Positions 1-6,475 of a DNA stretch of 8,885 bases are shown here, in pieces. Positions within the stretch are counted from its first letter, which is position 1; each line of letters starts with the position of its first letter. The position numbers were made by a program, and so were the translations under genes. The DNA is from Desulfobacterales bacterium (lineage in GTDB: Bacteria > Desulfobacterota > Desulfobacteria > Desulfobacterales > Desulfobacteraceae), in contig JAKSBB010000067.1 in assembly GCA_022361315.1 (NCBI GenBank), positions 1-8,885 on the forward strand, given 5' to 3'. Below the pieces are notes generated by a model, which saw only the letters and a list, made by a program, of their open reading frames with translations, did no database searches and was not told where the DNA came from.

Positions 1-386
1 GTCGCCGCAGCACCGGAGCAGGTGCTCCCGAAAATCGCGACGGATTTCGGATCGGCAATGATTTTTAAAACTGCATTGGCCCCCCCTTCAGCCGTACATC
101 CCGTATCCTCTGTCTGCATCTCAATCCGCCGGTTGAGCAAGGTCCCGTTCCGCTGGTCCAGGGCCAGTTCAAACCCACGGATCTGTTCCTTTCCCAGGGT
201 GGCCACCTTGCCTGAAAGTGCCTGCAGTACGCCGATTTTAATGGGTTCATCAGGGCGAAGGCTGATGCAACCGATGGCATCCCGGCACTGAAAATCAACA
301 GTATTATTCTGGCATCCCGCCAGCAGGACGAGGATTGCCGCCCCTGTTACGATGATGATGGATATGAATTTCATATAAGAATTCAT
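1..386 (-). CDS. Liv-type ABC transporter substrate-binding lipoprotein (N-terminal part, runs off the left edge)
   Basis: This should be the extracytoplasmic ligand-binding subunit of a branched-chain amino acid (Liv/HAAT) type ABC importer. About 128 codons are visible. The start at 386 is preceded by GAGG six bases upstream; an in-frame ATG at 374 has no ribosome binding site. The N-terminus is a short positive stretch and a hydrophobic run ending in the lipobox L-A-G-C, with the acylated cysteine at residue 25, so it is predicted to be a membrane-anchored lipoprotein. The mature part starts a type I periplasmic-binding fold: IKIGVLQALSG, then a G-F-E-L-A-L helix, then DPKSVAIFGSTCSGAAA, where the family usually reads 'V.A.IG..CS.AA'. 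The ligand cannot be told from this portion. It lies 159 bases downstream of the sucrose operon on the same strand and looks like a separate unit. Confidence 0.87.
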   Translation of the reverse strand, partial: MNSYMKFISIIIVTGAAILVLLAGCQNNTVDFQCRDAIGCISLRPDEPIKIGVLQALSGKVATLGKEQIRGFELALDQRNGTLLNRRIEMQTEDTGCTAEGGANAVLKIIADPKSVAIFGSTCSGAAA

Positions 387-545
387 AGGGTGCCTCACAA
401 GTCTAAGTTTAACGCTTAAAGCCCATTTAAGGAGAAACCGGAACAGTTGTTAACCGGGCCGCTATTCTTTAAATAATATGCATTTCCTGGCGAATGCCAA
501 ACCAGAATTTTTTTCGCCGCTCTTTTTCGTTTAGCGAATCCGGAA

Positions 546-1994
546 TTACACAATATAATCCGTAGTTCTGGAAGCCACCGGATCCGTATAGGTGATCTTT
601 ACGGTGTATGCTTTTACATCGATATAGGCCGTGGCCGTGTAGCTTTTTTTCGACCATTCCAGAATCAGTTCCGTATCCGGGGATTTGATGAGGGTAAAAT
701 CGCCGTTAAAGGCCGGGTAGGAGTTCCGGAATTCCATGAGTTTAAGCAGGCGCTGGACCACGGGTTTCTGGAAATCCTCCCGGATTTCGGACAGGGTGTA
801 ATTGTGGCGGTTGATGTTGCGGCCCAGGCGGGTGGATTCCACCAGCTCGATATCGTTTTCTCCGGCCAGCAGCCCCACGTAGTAGACCTGGGGAATACCC
901 GGGGTGAAGAACTGGATGGTCCTGGCCGTAATATAGGCGTCGTCGTTGCAGCCCAGGGCCGAGTAATAGGTGCAGTTGACCTGGTAAACATCCAGATTCT
1001 GGTATTCCGGGCCGGAGTACATTTCTTTGACGTTGGAGCCCCGTTCGTAGAGGGTTCTCAGGGTGTCATCGATTTCATCCTGATTGAGAAGATCCTCCAC
1101 ATCCACCACACCGATACCGTCATGGGTGTCCAGGGTGGTGATCTGTTTCCGGGGACATTTTTTCAGCCAGGACTTCAGCCGCCGGGTGGTGTTCATGTAC
1201 AGGCCGTGAAGCACCAGCATGGGCAGGGCAAAGTCGTAGCACCAGTATCCCCGCTCCGCCAGCTTGAGCTGGTAGGAGTAATGTTCGTGAACCTCGGGCA
1301 GGATTTCCGTGTCAAAGGCGGAGGCGTAGTCGTCGAACCACTCCAGGTATTCCCAGATTTTGGGCTCCACAAAAAAACAATTGGTGCCCAGCTCCATGGT
1401 GATGTAGGCAATGGCATCCAGCCGGATCATCTTGGGTTTGTTTCTGGCCAGCCGTATGAGGAATTTGCGCATGACTTCCCGGGTTTTCGGGGCGTCGTAA
1501 TCCAGGTCGATCTGTTCATAGTCAAAGGTGCACCAGATTTTCTGCAGGGTACCGTTGGGCCGTTCTATTTTCTGGTATGGGGGGCGGGGCTTGCGGGTGT
1601 AAACCTTTTTCAGATCTTCCTCCGCCACATATCCGTCCGGTGAAAGCTTATCAAAACTCAGAAACATATCCGCGTATTCGCTGTGAAATCCGTTTTCAAG
1701 AAAGTCCTGGAAAAACTCCGACTGGCGGGAAATATGGTTGACCATGAAATCAATGACCAGGTCAAAATCCTGACCGATTTTTTCCACGTCTTCCCAGGTG
1801 CCGAAGGCCGGGTCCACCTCATCGTAGGTTTTGGGGGCAAACCCCCGGTCTGAAGAGGAGGGGTAGAAGGGCAGGATATGTACCCCGCCGATGGCTTTGG
1901 CGAAGAATTTTCTAAGGGCGTAGTGAAGTTCCGGCAGGTTGGCGCCAAAGGAGTCCGGGTAGACGATCAGCTGAATTTTATTTTTAAGGGTCAT
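546..1994 (-). CDS. gtfA: sucrose phosphorylase (GH13 subfamily 18)
   Basis: It is predicted to catalyse sucrose + phosphate to alpha-glucose-1-phosphate + fructose in the cytoplasm. The 482 residues match the usual full length of about 480-490. The (beta/alpha)8 barrel motifs are in order: GGVHILPFYPSSSDRGFAP near residues 36-54, the VNHISR motif at 85-90, the nucleophile in RLDAIAY (D193), the acid/base in LPEVHEHY (E234) and the stabiliser in LDTHDGIG (D292). The C-terminal signature PGIPQVYYVG, then GENDIELVEST and GRNINRH, closely resembles what I recall of Streptococcus mutans GtfA. Sister enzymes in this subfamily use sucrose-6F-phosphate, glucosylglycerol or glucosylglycerate, so specificity is not proven by motifs. 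The two upstream sucrose genes favour sucrose. It is last in the operon, starting two bases after the synthase stop, with a GAGGT site inside the synthase end. Confidence 0.92.
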   Translation of the reverse strand: MTLKNKIQLIVYPDSFGANLPELHYALRKFFAKAIGGVHILPFYPSSSDRGFAPKTYDEVDPAFGTWEDVEKIGQDFDLVIDFMVNHISRQSEFFQDFLENGFHSEYADMFLSFDKLSPDGYVAEEDLKKVYTRKPRPPYQKIERPNGTLQKIWCTFDYEQIDLDYDAPKTREVMRKFLIRLARNKPKMIRLDAIAYITMELGTNCFFVEPKIWEYLEWFDDYASAFDTEILPEVHEHYSYQLKLAERGYWCYDFALPMLVLHGLYMNTTRRLKSWLKKCPRKQITTLDTHDGIGVVDVEDLLNQDEIDDTLRTLYERGSNVKEMYSGPEYQNLDVYQVNCTYYSALGCNDDAYITARTIQFFTPGIPQVYYVGLLAGENDIELVESTRLGRNINRHNYTLSEIREDFQKPVVQRLLKLMEFRNSYPAFNGDFTLIKSPDTELILEWSKKSYTATAYIDVKAYTVKITYTDPVASRTTDYIV

Positions 1995-1996
1995 GG

Positions 1997-4180
1997 CTAC
2001 CTCTGTGCATTTTCAATAAAGGTGTAATGGGAGAGGCCCTCAAGGATGCCGGCGGCATAGGGGGCGTTGGCAAAATATATGTTTCGTCCGGGCCGCAGAT
2101 GGTCGAGTTCGCAAGAGTAGTTTCCGACGATAACCGCCTTGGGATCCCCCTTGATCATCTCCTCGTCGTTACCCGAATCCCCGCAGACCATAAACCGGGG
2201 AAGGGGAATCTCCCATTTGTAGCTGAGGTACCGGATGGCTTTGCCCTTGGAGGCACGGAAGGGCAGAATATCCAGGTATCGCTCGTGGGAGTAGATCAGG
2301 GTATACAGAAATCGATTCTTTGTCAGGACGTGGTGGATCTTCGGCAGGCGGTCCTTACCCGGTTCCATATAGTAAGAGAGTTTGAACGGGGCCTGGTTTT
2401 CATCCTCCTGGGGGGTGATAAAGGGGATATCTTCCAGACGTTGCCGCATCAACTCCGGTTTCCAGCCTTTGGAAATGTGGGTTTCCCAGCCCTTATCGTG
2501 GTGAAGGTCTTTGCCGTAGTTGATCCGGCTGCCCACATCCGAAATGATGATGTCCGGATCCGGTATATTGTGTTCTTTTAATACGGCCACGGCCGATTCC
2601 AGATGCCGGCCGGTGGCCACGCCGAAGCCGATGCGGTCCCTGTGGGTTTTCAGCAGTGCCGTAAGTTTCTGTATATCTGCTGATTCTCCGCCCAGAAGGG
2701 TATTGTCTATGTCCGTGATGATCATACGGTCAAGGCTGGAGAGACGGTGGCCGATACTGTGCCGGGGGCTACGGACCGTCAGGGATGATTTGTCGTTATC
2801 CTCGTAAAGCTGGTTGATGGTGTCCATGTAAGTGGCGGCATGGCTTTCCCAGGTGTAGTGCTTTCGGGTGTTGATGATGCCGTTTTTGGAGTATTGGTTC
2901 CACAACTCCCGGTCCGCGATGATTTTTTTCAGTGCCTGGGCAATGGCCGTGTCATCCTTCGGGTCGATGAGGATACCGCCGCTGCAATTGGCCATGATGT
3001 CCTGGGGGCCGCCGTCACGGGTGGCCACGATGGGCAGGCCGCAGGCCTGTGCCTCCAGAAGAGTGAGGCCGAAGGGTTCGGTGAGGGCCGGGTTGATAAA
3101 TACGCCGTTCAGGGAGGCGGCAATCCGGTAAAGCTCAGGTACCTCATGTTCAAAATCGTGTTTTTTGGGGATGGCCATCTTTCCGTAGAGGTTGTACTTG
3201 TCCATCATCAGCAGCATCCGTGTCAGTACTTCCCGTTCGTTGTCCTCCATGTCGGAGATATCTTTACGAATGCCGGCAAACACGGCCAGATTGGCCATGG
3301 CCTGCAGCTCGTTATCTTTTCCGTATGAGCGGACCAGGCCTTCGATGTTCTTTCGTTTATCCGGCCGGCACAGGGCCAGGAGCATGGGTTTGTCCGGGTG
3401 CTGGAAAAAGCGGTTAAGTTCCTGTTTCAGGGACGATCTTGCAAAAAGCGCCTCTTCCTTGTCCTCCACCGAATCAAAGGTGTCATGGGTGTATGGGTAG
3501 AATTTATCGATGCCGATCCCGGGGGGAATCACCCTGTAGGACGACAGCGTCCGATTCCGGTACTGGCCGTATTGCCCCTCGATTTCCTGGGTGGTGGAGG
3601 TGATGACCAGGTCGGTGTACTTGAGAATGGTTTCTTCGGTGTCGATGCGCCGGTTGATTTTCAGCATCCGGTCCATTTCACGTTCGGACATGCCCTCTGC
3701 CAGCAGCCTGGCTTTCTTTGACCGGCCCAATGAATGACCGGTGTAAACAAAGGGCACCCCGAAAAACTGGGAGAGTTCCGTGGTCACGTACCCGGCATCG
3801 GGGTAGTGGCCGTGGACGATGTGAGGCACCTCTTTTTCCTGCTGGATAAATTTGATGGTTTTGTCAACGAATTCGTCCAGGTGGGGCCAGAGCAGTTCTT
3901 TGCGGATATACTTTCGGCCCCCGCACTGAATCCGGACGATTCTGAAGCGGTCCGTCACCTGCTCCACCTCCCTGGCGTAGTCCGAGGAATAAGCCTTGTC
4001 GCTGATCAGCCGGGTAAACAGGTCCACTTTTTTTACCATGGGGTGTTTGGCGAGGGTGCGGCCGAGTTCCACCACATATTTGATCTGGCCGCCGGTATCT
4101 GCGTCGTATCCCAGCTCAAGATTATGTCCGCGCAACAGGCCGTGAATACTGAACATCTGGATGTAAAGTGTTTGTGTCAT
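1997..4180 (-). CDS. sps: sucrose-phosphate synthase with fused sucrose-phosphatase domain
   Basis: This is a two-domain cytoplasmic enzyme of 727 residues. Residues 1-460 form a GT4 sucrose-phosphate synthase that transfers glucose from UDP- or ADP-glucose to fructose-6-phosphate. Visible motifs are the DTGGQ loop (28-32), TGHSLGRSK (147-155), VIPPGIG (217-223), the donor-site CRPDKRKN (271-278) and NPALTEPFGLTLLEA with the E368/E376 pair. Residues 485-727 form a HAD phosphatase of the sucrose-phosphatase type with all four motifs intact: D490-x-D492-N-T, T523 in VATGR, K645 in ASKGKA, and GDSGND (667-672). Some two-domain synthases, notably in cyanobacteria, carry a degenerate phosphatase domain. 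This one looks active, so one polypeptide may make sucrose from start to finish, and no separate phosphatase gene is seen nearby. Its ATG overlaps the fructokinase stop (ATGA), suggesting coupled translation. Confidence 0.94.
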   Translation of the reverse strand: MTQTLYIQMFSIHGLLRGHNLELGYDADTGGQIKYVVELGRTLAKHPMVKKVDLFTRLISDKAYSSDYAREVEQVTDRFRIVRIQCGGRKYIRKELLWPHLDEFVDKTIKFIQQEKEVPHIVHGHYPDAGYVTTELSQFFGVPFVYTGHSLGRSKKARLLAEGMSEREMDRMLKINRRIDTEETILKYTDLVITSTTQEIEGQYGQYRNRTLSSYRVIPPGIGIDKFYPYTHDTFDSVEDKEEALFARSSLKQELNRFFQHPDKPMLLALCRPDKRKNIEGLVRSYGKDNELQAMANLAVFAGIRKDISDMEDNEREVLTRMLLMMDKYNLYGKMAIPKKHDFEHEVPELYRIAASLNGVFINPALTEPFGLTLLEAQACGLPIVATRDGGPQDIMANCSGGILIDPKDDTAIAQALKKIIADRELWNQYSKNGIINTRKHYTWESHAATYMDTINQLYEDNDKSSLTVRSPRHSIGHRLSSLDRMIITDIDNTLLGGESADIQKLTALLKTHRDRIGFGVATGRHLESAVAVLKEHNIPDPDIIISDVGSRINYGKDLHHDKGWETHISKGWKPELMRQRLEDIPFITPQEDENQAPFKLSYYMEPGKDRLPKIHHVLTKNRFLYTLIYSHERYLDILPFRASKGKAIRYLSYKWEIPLPRFMVCGDSGNDEEMIKGDPKAVIVGNYSCELDHLRPGRNIYFANAPYAAGILEGLSHYTFIENAQR

Positions 4181-5094
4181 CTGGAAAGCCCTCGTTTAAA
4201 GTCTGTATAGAAAGATGGGGATTGGGGGAGTGCGCCGCGTATGCTGCAGATGCGGCTTGCAAACTCCTGTGCCAGCGACATGGTCCGGCCGTCCGGTAGA
4301 CCGTTGAGACGTCCGGCAGCGGCCATGGCGGCATAGGCGTCTCCGGCACCGACGGTGTCCGCAATCGCGGTATTGTCTTCTGCAGTATCTTCTGAAGGGA
4401 CCGGATGGGATAAGATGTTTTCGCGGGTGGCCCAGATGCTGCCCTTTTCTCCCCGGGTTAAAATAACCGTATCTATATCCGATGACCGGGCCAGGTTTTT
4501 GATCTGTGTTTCCAGGCTTGCTTTCTGGGTTGGTTCCTGGGCGGAATCAAGCCGGTGCAGCTCTTCATCGCTGAGTTTAAGGATATCTGCGGCTGCCACC
4601 GCGTCCGCAACAACTTCCGGGGTATAACAGGCCGGCCTCAGGTTGATATCGCAGAATTTTATGCCGGTCGGACCTGCTGCGGAAAGACAGTTCTTTACCA
4701 GAGCTCTGCCGTTGTCCGTCCGTTGTATCAGCGTTCCGAAATAAATGAGTTCAGGCGGTGCCGTGCACAACTTCTTTAAATGGTCGTTGAACTCAAGGTG
4801 GTCATAGGCGGTATCCCGTACGATATCAAATGAATGACTCCCGTCTGGGGTTAAGGATACTGTTACCCGGCCGGTGGCATGGGTTGTATCGGTCTGCAGG
4901 TCTTCGGCGGGGAATCCGTTGCGGTGTAGAAACGCCTTGAGTTCGTTGCCCAGTGAATCTTTGCCCACCCTTGAGATAAACCGGACATCAAACCCCAATT
5001 GTCTGAGATGAAAGGCAAAGTTAAAGGGGGCACCACCGATCCGGCGGTCATCAGGAAACAGGTCGAAAAGAATTTCACCGATCACAAGAATCAT
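4177..5094 (-). CDS. fructokinase (PfkB/ribokinase family)
   Basis: It is predicted to phosphorylate fructose with ATP to fructose-6-phosphate. The 305 residues are normal for the family. The first PfkB signature region is the di-glycine GGAPFNFAFHL at 20-30, which contacts sugar. The DINLRP stretch at 149-154 and KLSDEEL at 173-179 are typical of fructokinases. LTRGEKGS (212-219) and DTVGAGDAYAA (246-256) form the ATP and anion-hole region, with D252 as catalytic base. Sequence alone cannot exclude another sugar kinase such as 2-keto-3-deoxygluconate kinase. As first gene of an operon with sucrose synthase/phosphatase and sucrose phosphorylase, fructose is by far the best substrate: the phosphorylase releases fructose and the synthase consumes fructose-6-phosphate. 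The start at 5094 has an AGGA site at 5104-5107 and follows a strong promoter. Confidence 0.9.
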   Translation of the reverse strand: MILVIGEILFDLFPDDRRIGGAPFNFAFHLRQLGFDVRFISRVGKDSLGNELKAFLHRNGFPAEDLQTDTTHATGRVTVSLTPDGSHSFDIVRDTAYDHLEFNDHLKKLCTAPPELIYFGTLIQRTDNGRALVKNCLSAAGPTGIKFCDINLRPACYTPEVVADAVAAADILKLSDEELHRLDSAQEPTQKASLETQIKNLARSSDIDTVILTRGEKGSIWATRENILSHPVPSEDTAEDNTAIADTVGAGDAYAAMAAAGRLNGLPDGRTMSLAQEFASRICSIRGALPQSPSFYTDFKRGLSR

Positions 5095-5123
5095 GGGGAG
5101 TATTCCTAAACAGCAGATGGAGA

Positions 5124-5141
5124 CAGCGGCGTAGGGCGCTG
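5124..5141 (-). other. small hairpin in the sucrose operon leader
   Basis: CAGCG (5124-5128) and CGCTG (5137-5141) are complementary across an 8-base loop, so the untranslated leader could fold a GC-rich 5-bp stem about 30-50 bases before the start codon. There is no following T-run, so it is not a terminator. It could protect the messenger or do nothing. Confidence 0.3.
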
Positions 5142-5188
5142 CCGGAGTTGTGTTGAGGCGTTATGAAACCAACGGGTGAACACCACAA

Positions 5189-5217
5189 ATTATAGCCAAA
5201 GGGGGTGACCAGGTCAA
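5189..5217 (-). promoter_or_regulatory. sigma70-type promoter of the sucrose operon
   Basis: On the minus strand the -35 box is TTGACC (5212-5217, five of six consensus bases) and the -10 box is a perfect TATAAT (5189-5194), with an ideal 17-base spacer. Transcription should start near 5182, giving a leader of about 88 bases before the fructokinase ATG. No other candidate in the 5095-5361 gap comes close, so this is very likely the operon promoter. Confidence 0.82.
5206..5216. promoter_or_regulatory. palindrome overlapping the -35 box (possible operator)
   Basis: TGACC-A-GGTCA is a perfect inverted repeat with 5-base arms around a single central base. It covers five bases of the -35 box of the sucrose operon promoter and part of the spacer. 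A dimeric repressor bound here would block RNA polymerase. The arms are short and no matching regulator gene is in the window, so an operator role is inference. Confidence 0.3.
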
Positions 5218-5349
5218 CAGTTGCTTTTTTCCTAATGCTGTGATCTTATAAGCGAAAGCAGGGCTTCCGTGAGTTTCAACGGATAGGCGCAACCGGATAA
5301 TATGACCAGACTAGGAAACTTAAAAAATAATACGCAAAGGAAACGGATT

Positions 5350-5353
5350 GGAG
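5350..5353 (+). promoter_or_regulatory. ribosome binding site deciding the ACT gene start
   Basis: GGAG lies eight bases before the ATG at 5362. The alternative in-frame ATG at 5302 has only a weak purine stretch upstream and would add 20 polar, basic residues that do not belong to the ACT fold. This supports 5362. Confidence 0.6.
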
Positions 5354-5361
5354 ACGCATTA

Positions 5362-5889
5362 ATGGACCAGAAGTTTATCATGACGGCATTTGGCAAGGAT
5401 CGCCCGGGTATTGTGGCGGATATTTCGGAAATGGTGTTTGAAAACAATTGTAACCTGGAAGATTCCAATATGGGACGTCTGGCAGATGAGTTTACACTGA
5501 TTCTCCTGCTCACAGGCCAGGGAGACGATCTTGAAGAACGCCTTTCCAAGGATTGCCGCCGTCTGGAAAGGGAAAAAGGCTTGTCCGCTTTTATCCGGCC
5601 GCTTGAGTACCATCATCTGCCCCGGAAAAACAATAAAAATCTTGTGACCATTTCCGTTGAAGGGGTGGACCAGGGAGGGATTGTATATAAGGTCAGCCAG
5701 CTTTTGAGCCGGGAGCAGGTCAATATCGAGACCCTGACGTCCAAAAAGAAGTATTCTCCGGGCAGCGGAACAGCCATGTATGTCATGGTGATCCGGGCCA
5801 CTCTGCCGGAATCCCTGTCGGAAGAGGCGCTGGAAAATGCCTTGGATGATCTGGGCAGTGAATTGAATGTGGATATCACCCTGTCCTGA
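5362..5889 (+). CDS. tandem ACT-domain protein, GcvR type
   Basis: This 175-residue cytoplasmic protein is two ACT domains back to back and little else. ACT-1 spans about residues 4-80 and opens with MTAFGKDRPGIVADIS, the classic ACT loop where small ligands such as amino acids bind. ACT-2 spans about 94-173 and opens with ISVEGVDQGGIVYKVS. The layout resembles the glycine-cleavage repressor GcvR, which has no DNA-binding domain of its own and works by binding another regulator. No glycine-cleavage gene or GcvA-like partner is in the window, so the function is unassigned beyond probable amino-acid sensing. Earlier start 5302 is possible but less likely. It is divergent from the sucrose operon, and I see no convincing plus-strand promoter in the 267-base gap between them. 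Confidence 0.82.
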   Translation: MDQKFIMTAFGKDRPGIVADISEMVFENNCNLEDSNMGRLADEFTLILLLTGQGDDLEERLSKDCRRLEREKGLSAFIRPLEYHHLPRKNNKNLVTISVEGVDQGGIVYKVSQLLSREQVNIETLTSKKKYSPGSGTAMYVMVIRATLPESLSEEALENALDDLGSELNVDITLS

Positions 5890-5928
5890 AAAAGGGTTTC
5901 TCTTTGGCCTTATGGAACGGGTTAAACA

Positions 5929-5957
5929 TTGACACTTTTCCTTATTTCACTTAGAAA
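5929..5957 (+). promoter_or_regulatory. possible promoter of the STAS gene
   Basis: A perfect -35 box TTGACA (5929-5934) is followed after 17 bases by TAGAAA (5952-5957), which matches the -10 consensus at four of six positions. A second candidate is the extended -10 TGG-GATAAT at 5976-5984, without a good -35. Either would serve the STAS gene, which begins at 6052, 162 bases after the ACT gene ends. Confidence 0.4.
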
Positions 5958-6051
5958 GAAACCTCTGTGCAAGGATGGGATAATGTACTTTGACGGGTAT
6001 GCCTGCCCGGATGGGTGATAAACCAGCGAATGAATATGTTAGGGAGATGAA

Positions 6052-6381
6052 ATGGATATTGCCAATGAAATGATGGCAGGACATTGTGTGGTTCGGATTA
6101 CAGGCCGCCTGGATGCGGTGACTGCCCCTGAACTGGAAGGGGCGCTGGGCGCCTTGATTGATGACGGGCAGACCCGCGTGGCAATGGATTTGAGCAGCCT
6201 TGAATACGTGTCAAGTGCCGGACTTCGGGTATTTCTTGTGGCGGCAAAAAAGCTGAAAGCCGTGAACGGCGAGTTCAGCCTGGCAGGTCATAAGGATAAT
6301 ATCAAAGAGGTGATTGAGATCTCAGGGTTTCCGTCTATTATGCCCTGCTATGAAAGTGTTGATGCCTTGCCCCAGGCTTAA
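6052..6381 (+). CDS. STAS-domain protein (anti-sigma factor antagonist-like)
   Basis: This 109-residue protein is a single STAS domain, the fold of SpoIIAA/RsbV. Such proteins switch partners: unphosphorylated they bind an anti-sigma factor or similar kinase, and they are released when phosphorylated. The sequence shows the N-terminal strands (VVRITGRLDAVTAPELEGAL, residues 13-32), the central VAMDLSSLEYVSSAGLRVFLVAAKKL, and the C-terminal part ending ISGFPSIMPCYESVDAL. By alignment to SpoIIAA, S55 in YVSSAGLR is the likely phosphorylation site. GGAG lies five bases before the ATG. No anti-sigma kinase, phosphatase or sigma factor is next to it, so its partner is encoded elsewhere. It is convergent with the cyclase gene. 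Confidence 0.88.
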   Translation: MDIANEMMAGHCVVRITGRLDAVTAPELEGALGALIDDGQTRVAMDLSSLEYVSSAGLRVFLVAAKKLKAVNGEFSLAGHKDNIKEVIEISGFPSIMPCYESVDALPQA

Positions 6382-6395
6382 ATCAAATCCTGTTT

Positions 6396-6445
6396 AAAAA
6401 ATCTTGGCCTGCCCAAGCCAACCTAAGGGGCTGCGGGGCAGGCCA
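6396..6445 (-). terminator. intrinsic terminator of the cyclase gene
   Basis: TGGCCTGCCC (6405-6414) and GGGCAGGCCA (6436-6445) form a perfect 10-bp GC-rich stem. The 21-base loop can fold further through AGCC (6416-6419) with GGCT (6429-6432). On the minus strand the stem is followed within a few bases by six T (6396-6401), as expected for Rho-independent termination of the cyclase transcript. On the plus strand there is no T-run after the stem, so it would act poorly, if at all, for the STAS gene. Confidence 0.85.
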
Positions 6446-6475
6446 TACTCGCTAGTAAAACAAACCGAAACAGGG

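Noticed and set aside
65..298. A 77-codon minus-strand open frame
   Set aside because: It is in a different frame from the lipoprotein gene, whose lipobox and binding-protein motifs read continuously from 386 to the window edge.
438..457. Possible terminator hairpin CCGG-AAC...GTT-AA-CCGG between the phosphorylase and the binding-protein gene
   Set aside because: The stem is short, has a two-base bulge, and the minus strand continues with a mixed pyrimidine stretch rather than a T-run. No clear terminator was found for the sucrose operon.
804..1643. A 279-codon open frame on the plus strand inside the sucrose phosphorylase gene
   Set aside because: It lies entirely antisense to a confidently identified gene, has no recognisable domain and no ribosome binding site; GC-rich third positions create such shadows.
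2027..4210. Several long plus-strand open frames opposite the sucrose-phosphate synthase
   Set aside because: All are antisense to clear, motif-rich coding sequence and their translations look like no known family.
5218..5361. Plus-strand promoter for the ACT gene (TATAAG at about 5247, GATAAT at about 5298)
   Set aside because: Neither -10-like hexamer has an acceptable -35 at 16-18 bases, so I do not call one.
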